DNA of 16,604 nt from a bacterium (GTDB lineage Bacteria; Patescibacteriota; WWE3; 2-01-FULL-39-13; JAQBTZ01), in contig JAQBTZ010000004.1 in the NCBI GenBank assembly GCA_027624675.1, positions 1 through 16,604 on the forward strand, given 5' to 3'. Of the stretch, positions 7,011 to 13,976 are shown piece after piece. The first letter of the stretch is position 1; every line of letters starts with the position of its first letter. The notes under the pieces were generated by a model. The model was not told the DNA's origin. It was given only the letters and a program-made list of their open reading frames with translations, and ran no database searches. A program made the position numbers and the translations under genes.

Positions 7011-7040
7011 GGATTCTTCGTTGTTACACTCAGAATGACA
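7011..7040. repeat. Element resembling dispersed palindromic repeats
   Basis: The sequence runs GGATTCTTCG, ten other bases, then CAGAATGACA, with inverted ends ATTCT (7013-7017) and AGAAT (7032-7036). From memory, short palindromes with ends like ATTCTTCG and CAGAATGACA are scattered between genes in many bacterial genomes. Only this copy is visible in the window, so its repeat status is inferred, not shown. Confidence 0.4.
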
Positions 7041-7075
7041 AAGAATATGATAGGAATAACTTAATTAACAAAGTA

Positions 7076-7104
7076 TTGTAATACCCTTATTTTTAGCATA
7101 AAAT
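7076..7104 (+). promoter_or_regulatory. uvrB(-uvrA) promoter
   Basis: TTGTAA (7076-7081) and TAAAAT (7099-7104) are separated by exactly 17 bases, matching consensus at four and five of six. Transcription would start near 7111, about 33 bases before the uvrB ATG. The -35 box is inside a small palindrome, GTATTGTAATAC (7073-7084), a possible operator. No copy of the lexA-region dyad is seen here. Confidence 0.6.
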
Positions 7105-7111
7105 ACCATAC

Positions 7112-7133
7112 ATAACCCGAAAGGTTATTTTTT
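7112..7133 (+). terminator. Terminator-like hairpin in the uvrB leader
   Basis: ATAACC (7112-7117) pairs with GGTTAT (7123-7128) around CGAAA and runs into a T-run ending at 7133. It falls immediately after the predicted transcription start and before the uvrB start codon. The stem has only six base pairs, so termination would be weak. It may act as an attenuator, protect the 5' end of the message, or be incidental. Confidence 0.35.
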
Positions 7134-7143
7134 AATTTTAATT

Positions 7144-9183
7144 ATGTCAAATAAATTTAAACTTATAGCAGATTTTAAACCTACTGGTGACCAACCAGAT
7201 GCAATTGAAAAGCTTGTTGATGGTTTAAATAGTAATATAAAAGACCAGGTTTTACTTGGTGTAACTGGTTCTGGTAAAACCTTTACACTAGCAAATGTAA
7301 TTGAGAAAGTTCAGAAGCCTACCTTAGTTATCTCTCATAATAAGACTTTAGCAGGTCAACTTTATCAAGAGTTTAAAGAGTTTTTTCCTAATAATGCAGT
7401 AGAATATTTTGTTTCATATTACGATTACTATCAACCTGAGTCGTATTTACCTCCAACTGATACGTATATTGCTAAAGAATCTAGCATTAACGAAGAAATT
7501 GATAAGTTAAGACTTTCTGCAACTACCTCACTTTTAAGTCGCAAAGATGTAATTGTTGTTTCATCTGTTTCTTGTATATATAACATTGGTTCGCCTAAGG
7601 AGTATGGAAATAGCGTTTTACTTATTAACAAGGGGTTAAATATATCAAAAGCAGCACTTACAAAATCTATACTTGGGTTACACTATAACCGTAATGATAT
7701 GGTGTTAGAGCGTGGAAGTTTTAGAGTTAAAGGCGATATTATAGAGATAATCCCTTCTTACTCTGAGGTGGCATATCGCATAGAATTTTTAGAATCAACG
7801 GTTACAAATATTTATAGGTTTGATTCATTTACAGGTAGAGTTTTTGAATCTTTAGACAACTACATGCTATATCCTGCTAAACATTTTATTGCAAGTGATG
7901 AAAGCTTTGTACAGGCTTTAATTGATATTGAAAATGATATGAATTTACGCCTTAAAGAGTTAAAAGACGAGGGAAAGGTGTTAGAGGCATATAGATTAGA
8001 ACAAAGAACTAAACACGATTTAGAGATGATAAAAGAGGTAGGCTATGTAAATGGTATCGAAAATTACTCGAGATATTTTGATGGCAGGCACCCAGGGGCT
8101 GTTCCGTATACCTTACTTGATTATTTTCCTAAAGATTTTTTACTTGCAATTGACGAATCACATATGACATTGCCACAGGTAAGAGGAATGTATAACGGAG
8201 ATAGGTCGAGAAAACAGACTTTAGTTGATTATGGATTTAGATTGCCAAGTGCAATGGATAATAGACCCTTAAAGTTTGATGAGTTTTTAGATAAGGTAGA
8301 TAAGGCTATATATATTTCAGCTACCCCCTCAGAGTATGAGGTTGAAAAAAGCATTAAAGCAACTAAAAAAGTTAAGGATGATGGCGGAGATTTAAAAGAA
8401 GATTATGTTGGAATTGCTGAACAGTTAATTAGACCAACTGGAATTATCGAGCCTATTATTACAATAAAACCAATAGCAGGTCAGATAGATGATTTGTATA
8501 CAGAGATTGAAAAACGGGTAAAAGTTAATGAAAAGGTTTTAATTACAACTTTAACAAAGAAAATGTCCGAAGAGTTAAGTTTGTTTTTGAAAGAGAAAGG
8601 TATTAAGGCCGAATATTTACACTCTGATATAGATACATTAGATAGAATGGATATTTTAGATAACTTAAGAAAAGGCGAGTTTGATGTATTAGTTGGAATT
8701 AACTTATTAAGAGAGGGTTTAGACTTACCCGAGGTTTCACTTGTTGCAATATTAGATGCAGATAAAGAGGGGTTTTTAAGATCAGAAACTGCACTTGTTC
8801 AGACTATGGGTAGAGCTGCTCGTAATATTAATGGTCAGGTAATTTTATATGCAGATGTTATGACAGGTAGCATTACAAGAGCAGTTGAAGAGGTTACAAG
8901 AAGAAGGCAGATTCAGGTTGAGTATAATCAAAAACATAATATAATCCCAAAAAACATTAAAAAAGAGATTAAGATGCGAATAGTTAAGAAAAAAGAAGAA
9001 GATAAAAAGGAAATTAAGATTAAAAGTCAGGATTTTAAGATGTTACCCCCAACAGAAAGAACCGAGGTATATAAATCTATGGAAGAAGAGATGTATTTAG
9101 CAGCTGATATGCTTAATTTCGAGCTTGCAACAGAAATACGTGATAAACTAAGAAGTTTAAAAAAACATTTGACTTCTCAATAA
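7144..9183 (+). CDS. uvrB: Excinuclease ABC subunit UvrB
   Basis: DNA-damage-verification helicase-like ATPase of nucleotide excision repair; it is loaded by UvrA at lesions and recruits UvrC for dual incision. At 679 residues it has the usual full length. Visible: Walker A GVTGSGKT (39-46), the damage-probing beta-hairpin region SYYDYYQPESYLPP (91-104), Walker B DESH (337-340) followed by MTLPQVRGMYNGDRSRK, YISATPSEYEVEKS, the helicase motifs LITTLTKKMSEELS and LREGLDLPEVSLVAILDADK, QTMGRAARN, and a C-terminal UVR motif (roughly 645-676) for contact with UvrC. No catalytic residue looks altered. The ATG is preceded by AATT rather than a Shine-Dalgarno sequence. It is followed 40 bases later by uvrA on the same strand, so the two are probably co-transcribed. 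Confidence 0.98.
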   Translation: MSNKFKLIADFKPTGDQPDAIEKLVDGLNSNIKDQVLLGVTGSGKTFTLANVIEKVQKPTLVISHNKTLAGQLYQEFKEFFPNNAVEYFVSYYDYYQPESYLPPTDTYIAKESSINEEIDKLRLSATTSLLSRKDVIVVSSVSCIYNIGSPKEYGNSVLLINKGLNISKAALTKSILGLHYNRNDMVLERGSFRVKGDIIEIIPSYSEVAYRIEFLESTVTNIYRFDSFTGRVFESLDNYMLYPAKHFIASDESFVQALIDIENDMNLRLKELKDEGKVLEAYRLEQRTKHDLEMIKEVGYVNGIENYSRYFDGRHPGAVPYTLLDYFPKDFLLAIDESHMTLPQVRGMYNGDRSRKQTLVDYGFRLPSAMDNRPLKFDEFLDKVDKAIYISATPSEYEVEKSIKATKKVKDDGGDLKEDYVGIAEQLIRPTGIIEPIITIKPIAGQIDDLYTEIEKRVKVNEKVLITTLTKKMSEELSLFLKEKGIKAEYLHSDIDTLDRMDILDNLRKGEFDVLVGINLLREGLDLPEVSLVAILDADKEGFLRSETALVQTMGRAARNINGQVILYADVMTGSITRAVEEVTRRRQIQVEYNQKHNIIPKNIKKEIKMRIVKKKEEDKKEIKIKSQDFKMLPPTERTEVYKSMEEEMYLAADMLNFELATEIRDKLRSLKKHLTSQ

Positions 9184-9199
9184 ATTCGAAGAATATTTT
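9169..9199 (+). promoter_or_regulatory. Weak candidate promoter for uvrA
   Basis: TTGACT (9169-9174), in the last codons of uvrB, has five of six matches to the -35 consensus. TATTTT (9194-9199), 19 bases further, has four of six. The spacing is long. Transcription near 9206 would give uvrA a short leader. It could supply extra uvrA expression independent of uvrB, but the region is very AT-rich and the match may be chance. Confidence 0.3.
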
Positions 9200-9223
9200 T
9201 AGATAGATTTTAATAATATAATT

Positions 9224-12214
9224 ATGGAATATATAAAAGTTAGGGGTGCCAAAGAACATAATCTTCAGAATATTGATATTGATATACCTAAGTATAAGTT
9301 TGTTGTTTTTACAGGACCTAGTGGTTCTGGAAAATCTTCACTTGCAATGGATACAATTTATGCCGAAGGCCAGCGAAGATATGTTGAGTCATTATCAAGT
9401 TATGCTAGACAGTTTTTAGGGGTAATGGATAAACCGGATGTAGAAACTATTGAAGGCCTTTCACCTGCAATTGCAATTGATCAAAAAACAACTTCACATA
9501 ACCCTCGTTCTACTGTAGGAACAATAACAGAAATATACGATTACTTTAGATTGCTTTTTGCTAGGGTTGGCCATCCACATTGCCCTAAATGTGGTGATGA
9601 AATTTCGACCATGAGTGTAGAACAAATAGTTAATTCGATATTGGGAAATATAGAAAACATTGTTGATACTAAGAAAATTGTAAAAGGGTATTTGCTAGCT
9701 CCAGTTGTTGTTGCGAAAAAGGGCGAATATTCTAAGGTATTTGAGAATCTTTCCAAGCAAGGTTTTATTAGGGCAAGGGTAGACGGCAAAATTTATAATG
9801 ATATTTCAGGTCTTTCACTATTTAAAACAAATAAACACGATATTGATGTTATTGTAGAAAGATTTTTAATTAATAAAAAAACTGATCTAAAAGAGTTAAG
9901 AACAAGATTAACTCAGTCGGTTGAGACAGGTCTTGCTTTAACAGGTAACGCAATTAAATTTACTGAGATTTTAGATGAAGGATTGGATTTCCCTGACTCA
10001 CCTGAAATGTTTAACGACACGCTTTATTCGGAAAAGTTTGCTTGTCCAAAGTGTGGCATCTCAATTGCAGAACTTGAACCAAGACTTTTTTCTTTTAACT
10101 CACCACAAGGAGCATGTTTAACATGTACTGGTATAGGAACACAATTAAAAGTTGATATTGATAGCTTAATGAATCCTAATTTATCTGTAGCTGAAGGGGG
10201 GATATTTCCTTGGACAGATTTAATGGATAAAGAGTCCTGGTTTAAAAGGCTAGTAACAGCAGTTGCAGAGACAGAAAAGATAAACTTATATACACCAATT
10301 AGAAATCTTAAGAAAGAAAAATTAGATATATTATTTTTTGGTAGTGGATCATTGACCTATAAAGTTACTGGTTTAAATAGATTTGGGAAAGAAGTTTCAT
10401 TTGACGAAACATTTGAAGGTTTAATTAATAATTTAGACAGAAGATATAAAGAAACTGACTCTGACTATATACGAAAAGATATAGAAAAGTATATGGTAAA
10501 AGAGCCTTGTCCAGTTTGTATAGGGGCAAGACTTAACCAACAAGCACTTAGTGTAACTATAGATAAACAGTCGATTGCAGAAACTACTAATTTATCAATA
10601 CATAAGCTATATATGTGGTGTTACACGTTACTTGATAATGCAATTAATTCAGACGACCTTTCGGATGACTATATATTTGAAAAAGGAAATACAGTTTTAT
10701 CTGAAAAGGAGATTGTTATTGCAACTCCAATATTAAAAGAGATAGGTGCAAGGCTTAGATTTTTAATAGATGTAGGGCTGGATTACCTTACACTTGACCG
10801 AACTTCATCAACCCTAGCAGGCGGTGAGGCTCAAAGAATAAGGCTTGCTTCACAGATTGGTTCTGGATTATCAGGTGTTTTATACGTTTTAGACGAACCA
10901 TCAATAGGGTTGCACGCAAGAGATCATAAAAGGTTGATCGCAACTTTAATAAAACTTAGAGATTTAGGTAATACGGTTTTAGTTGTTGAACATGACGATC
11001 AGACAATGTTAAGTAGTGATTATATTTTTGATTTTGGACCAAAGGCAGGTAGCAATGGAGGATTTGTTATAGCAGAGGGAACAGTTGAAGAAATTATTAA
11101 AAATCCTAAATCTATTACAGGGCAATATTTGTGTGGTAAGAAAAAGATTAAACCTATTGTGTATTTAGAGGATCACGAAAAAGCGGATTTAAAGAAAAAA
11201 GATGATTTGTTTGGAAAAAAACTTAAGATAATTGGAGCAAGTGAACATAACCTTAAAAATATTGATGTAGAAATTCCACTTAATCAGTTTATTGTTGTAA
11301 CAGGGGTTTCGGGTTCTGGTAAATCCACCTTAATTAACGAGACTTTACTTAAAGCATTAAAACGAAGTAAAGGATTAAAGATTGATAGTAAGATTGCAAA
11401 GCATACATCGGTACTTGGCGAATCGCATATTGATAAGGTAATTGATATTGATCAAAATCCAATAGGCCGGACACCAAGGTCAAATCCTGTTACATATACA
11501 GGTGCTTTTGATTATATACGTGCAATTTTTGCTTCAACTGAAGATGCAAAACTTAGAGGATATAAAGTTGGTAGGTTTAGCTTTAATGTGAAAGGTGGAC
11601 GTTGTGAGGTTTGCCAAGGCGAAGGTCAGATGCGAATCGAGATGCAATTTATGCCTGACATTTATGTTGACTGTGAGGTATGTAAAGGTAAGCGTTACAC
11701 CTCTGAGGTGTTAGAGATTGATTATCGAGATAAAAACATTGCAGATATCTTAGATATGACAGTTGACGATGCATTAGGCTTTTTTACTAACATACCTGTA
11801 TTACATCGCAAGCTTAGAACTTTATCAGATGTGGGGCTTGGCTATATTAAACTAGGACAACCTGCAACTACTTTATCAGGAGGAGAGGCTCAACGGGTTA
11901 AATTAGCATCCGAGCTTTCTAAGAAAGGGGTAGGTCACACTTTATATATTTTAGACGAACCAACTACAGGGTTACATTTTAGTGATTTAGAACGATTAAT
12001 ATCTATCTTAAAAAGACTTGTTGCCAAAGGAAATACTGTAATTGTTATTGAACATAACTTAGAGGTAATAAAGAATTCTGATTATATTATTGATTTAGGG
12101 CCAGAAGGTGGAGACAGAGGTGGTGAGGTAGTTTTCGAGGGCACCCCCGATCAGATACTTATTTCCGAAAAATCACATACAGGAAAAGCGCTAAGGCTAC
12201 AAGGAAAGAGATAA
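9224..12214 (+). CDS. uvrA: Excinuclease ABC subunit UvrA
   Basis: Dimeric ABC ATPase that finds DNA lesions and loads UvrB in nucleotide excision repair. It has 996 residues, a little over the usual 940-960. ABC module I: Walker A GPSGSGKSS (31-39), RRYVESLSSYARQFL, a Cys-pair CPKC near residue 121, a zinc module made of CPKC and CLTC around ELEPRLFSFNSPQGA, CPVC, the signature LAGGEAQRIRLA (Ala at 532 where LSGGE is usual) and LDEPSIGLHARD. Module II: Walker A GVSGSGKST (about 694-702), the insertion zinc finger CEVCQGEG...CEVCKGKRY, signature LSGGEAQRVKLA (Ser at 885) and LDEPTTGLHFSD. The Ala in signature I is the only oddity seen. Its last 56 bases overlap the convergent transglutaminase-like gene. 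It is probably co-transcribed with uvrB. Confidence 0.98.
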   Translation: MEYIKVRGAKEHNLQNIDIDIPKYKFVVFTGPSGSGKSSLAMDTIYAEGQRRYVESLSSYARQFLGVMDKPDVETIEGLSPAIAIDQKTTSHNPRSTVGTITEIYDYFRLLFARVGHPHCPKCGDEISTMSVEQIVNSILGNIENIVDTKKIVKGYLLAPVVVAKKGEYSKVFENLSKQGFIRARVDGKIYNDISGLSLFKTNKHDIDVIVERFLINKKTDLKELRTRLTQSVETGLALTGNAIKFTEILDEGLDFPDSPEMFNDTLYSEKFACPKCGISIAELEPRLFSFNSPQGACLTCTGIGTQLKVDIDSLMNPNLSVAEGGIFPWTDLMDKESWFKRLVTAVAETEKINLYTPIRNLKKEKLDILFFGSGSLTYKVTGLNRFGKEVSFDETFEGLINNLDRRYKETDSDYIRKDIEKYMVKEPCPVCIGARLNQQALSVTIDKQSIAETTNLSIHKLYMWCYTLLDNAINSDDLSDDYIFEKGNTVLSEKEIVIATPILKEIGARLRFLIDVGLDYLTLDRTSSTLAGGEAQRIRLASQIGSGLSGVLYVLDEPSIGLHARDHKRLIATLIKLRDLGNTVLVVEHDDQTMLSSDYIFDFGPKAGSNGGFVIAEGTVEEIIKNPKSITGQYLCGKKKIKPIVYLEDHEKADLKKKDDLFGKKLKIIGASEHNLKNIDVEIPLNQFIVVTGVSGSGKSTLINETLLKALKRSKGLKIDSKIAKHTSVLGESHIDKVIDIDQNPIGRTPRSNPVTYTGAFDYIRAIFASTEDAKLRGYKVGRFSFNVKGGRCEVCQGEGQMRIEMQFMPDIYVDCEVCKGKRYTSEVLEIDYRDKNIADILDMTVDDALGFFTNIPVLHRKLRTLSDVGLGYIKLGQPATTLSGGEAQRVKLASELSKKGVGHTLYILDEPTTGLHFSDLERLISILKRLVAKGNTVIVIEHNLEVIKNSDYIIDLGPEGGDRGGEVVFEGTPDQILISEKSHTGKALRLQGKR

Positions 12215-13937
12215 TCGGTAATATTACCTTAGGTAAATATTGGTTGTTTTCAATCGTGATTTCAGAGTTAATCTCTTTTCCCGTAAAAGTTTCAAATCTA
12301 ATCTCAGATGAGTCTGTATCTTTCAAGCTAACCTGCGCAAAAGGTGGTAAAGCAGCAACTATATTATCTCCAATCTTTACGTTATATACCGTAGTATTAC
12401 TTTTGTTAATTAGTACTAGCTCTGTTTTCAGTCTAATCATATCAAGGATATTTGATTTTAATACTTTTCTAGCTTCAAATTTATATTCAACTGGTACTGT
12501 TTGTTCTGAGATAAAATCAACATTAATAAAATTATCTTCTTCAGGATCAATCTTAAAACTACCAGCTGGATAAGGATAGTTAGAGTTAATTCCATGTGTA
12601 ACAAATGTGATGTGGTTGGTATCAAACTGTGTAAAAAAATCTAAACCTGATGTAGATGCCCAGGTAGGATCAACCTGAACCCAGCCCTCAGTTTCTGAGT
12701 AGTATTCTGCCCAAGAATGTAATATATCGTTAGAGTTTGTAAGTCTTAAGGAAAGAGGTTTATTTGTAGCTCCAGATGTATAGGCATATCCATTAATCTC
12801 TCTAGCCGAAATACCTGTAGCCCTTGCAAGTGTAACAAACGAATCCGCAAATTCCATACAAACAGTATCAGTAGGGTTAGTTAAGGCATACTCTACGCCC
12901 TCTCTTTCTATCGAGCTATTACTTGCTTTATCAAGGTTATATTGTAGGTGATTGGTAACAAATTGAAATATTTTTTTTGCGTTTACTGTGTCAGAATCAG
13001 CTGGATTTAAGTTAAGTGTTTTAAGTGTCTGAGTAACAATCTCAGAGTTTTTTTCCCAGAAAGGTTGGGAGGAAGTATAGATTTTAGGATCAACTAACTT
13101 TTCTTTAAAAGGAAGGTTTAATACTTTTACCTCTAAATTTAGATCAATTATTTTTTCCTCAGATTGTTCGAGGTAATATTCTGCAAAATAGTTTCCGTCC
13201 TGATCAGAGTAAATTTTATTTGGTATTTTTGAGATATTTTTTATAACAATATTTTGTCTACCTCTAATATCCGGCGGAATTGTTATGTCTTGTTTTACTT
13301 TTTGACCTGTTGGGTTTTTAAGGTGATATTTTAGATTAACATTAAACAGTTGAAACTCTCCAAACACTGCATTTATTCCACTGCCTTTAAAACCATCCCC
13401 TGAAAACTCAAATACTTTATAGTCGTCTTTTTTAGTAATAGTTAAAGGTTGAGGAAAAATATAAAGTTCGTTTCCAATTAGATTATGAACATTTAAAATA
13501 ACCTTATAGGTGTTTAAGCTTTCTGTTGCAACCAGTTTTGGGATAGTAAGCTCGTATACCGAACCTTTTTTAGAAATTAATTTATCAGAAGTAAATTGCA
13601 AATTAAGTTTAGTGGTTTTGCCTTTGCCAACAATACTTTTAATAAGTTTAAGAGTTACGTTAGATTTTTCTTTGGTATTAGTAAATTCTACCTCGATTTT
13701 TTGATTATCTTGTGTTGCTGAAATATCAATAATATTATCTTCTGTTAAACCTAAAGAATACTCGGTAGCATAATACTCGCTAGTTAGATTTTCAAGCTCA
13801 ATATCGTACTCAACCTTAGTATTAGCATTTTCATCAATAGAATAGTTTATAATATAACTTGTAGCAAATTCTTTTGCATAAGCAGGGTTGGCACTTATTG
13901 ATAAAAACAGTAAAAATAACGCAATAAACTTTTTCAT
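12159..13937 (-). CDS. Exported, membrane-anchored transglutaminase-like protein
   Basis: 592 residues. An N-terminal signal peptide (MKKFIALFLLFLSISANPAYA, in two halves MKKFIALFLL and FLSISANPAYA, cleavage expected after residue 21) and a C-terminal membrane helix (about 568-590) ending in RK place the body outside the membrane. Residues 25-290 look like beta-rich domains that I cannot name. A transglutaminase-like cysteine-protease-fold domain spans about 315-445, with the likely triad Cys360 (TVCMEFADSF), His407 (LHSWAEYY) and Asp423 (VQVDPTWA), all present. Such domains act as proteases or peptide cross-linkers; the substrate here is unknown, and a role in the cell surface is inference. 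A further beta-rich domain precedes the anchor. It lies between uvrA and uvrC on the opposite strand, overlaps the uvrA 3' end by 56 bases, and starts 28 bases from the uvrC start, so it is unlikely to belong functionally with the repair genes. Confidence 0.88.
   Translation of the reverse strand: MKKFIALFLLFLSISANPAYAKEFATSYIINYSIDENANTKVEYDIELENLTSEYYATEYSLGLTEDNIIDISATQDNQKIEVEFTNTKEKSNVTLKLIKSIVGKGKTTKLNLQFTSDKLISKKGSVYELTIPKLVATESLNTYKVILNVHNLIGNELYIFPQPLTITKKDDYKVFEFSGDGFKGSGINAVFGEFQLFNVNLKYHLKNPTGQKVKQDITIPPDIRGRQNIVIKNISKIPNKIYSDQDGNYFAEYYLEQSEEKIIDLNLEVKVLNLPFKEKLVDPKIYTSSQPFWEKNSEIVTQTLKTLNLNPADSDTVNAKKIFQFVTNHLQYNLDKASNSSIEREGVEYALTNPTDTVCMEFADSFVTLARATGISAREINGYAYTSGATNKPLSLRLTNSNDILHSWAEYYSETEGWVQVDPTWASTSGLDFFTQFDTNHITFVTHGINSNYPYPAGSFKIDPEEDNFINVDFISEQTVPVEYKFEARKVLKSNILDMIRLKTELVLINKSNTTVYNVKIGDNIVAALPPFAQVSLKDTDSSEIRFETFTGKEINSEITIENNQYLPKVILPIISFLVALALFLYVIFRK
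13888..13916 (+). promoter_or_regulatory. Candidate uvrC promoter
   Basis: TTGGCA (13888-13893, five of six) and TAAAAA (13911-13916, four of six) are exactly 17 bases apart. Transcription near 13923 would leave a leader of about 43 bases to the uvrC ATG. The promoter lies within the 5' coding end of the divergent transglutaminase-like gene, so the two transcription units overlap. Confidence 0.45.
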
Positions 13938-13948
13938 AGTTGAAAGTA

Positions 13949-13976
13949 ATTATAAAGCAAAAACAATGAACGACAA
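13949..13976 (-). promoter_or_regulatory. Candidate promoter of the transglutaminase-like gene
   Basis: A perfect -10 TATAAT is read on the minus strand at 13954-13949. The -35, TTGTCG at 13976-13971 with a 16-base spacer, is weak and lies inside the uvrC coding start. Transcription would begin near 13942, only about five bases before the ATG at 13937, so the message may be nearly leaderless. Confidence 0.4.

Larger units (their letters stand above)
6867..7143. other. Longest intergenic region, between divergent RDD gene and uvrB
   Basis: These 277 bases contain no convincing small gene. They hold, in order, the promoter of the minus-strand RDD gene, a strong 43-base hairpin (6947-6989), a dispersed-repeat-like element (7011-7040), the uvrB promoter (7076-7104) and a leader hairpin with a T-run (7112-7133). 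In a genome packed this tightly, the length alone suggests regulatory or repeat content. No tRNA or rRNA signature was recognised. Confidence 0.8.

Noticed and set aside
12217..12243. Palindrome GGTAATATTACC and a partly overlapping hairpin just after uvrA
   Set aside because: Considered as a uvrA terminator, but there is no T-run and the bases code for the C-terminal part of the convergent gene; AT-rich chance pairing is adequate.
12244..12573. 109-residue plus-strand frame after uvrA
   Set aside because: It is antisense to the transglutaminase-like gene, which has a signal peptide, triad and anchor; the hydrophobic look is a complement effect.
13888..13965. Longer uvrC reading frame beginning with TTG at 13888
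   Set aside because: It would add 26 residues not expected before the GIY-YIG domain, overlap the divergent gene, and its TTG coincides with a good -35 box. The ATG at 13966 fits the family.
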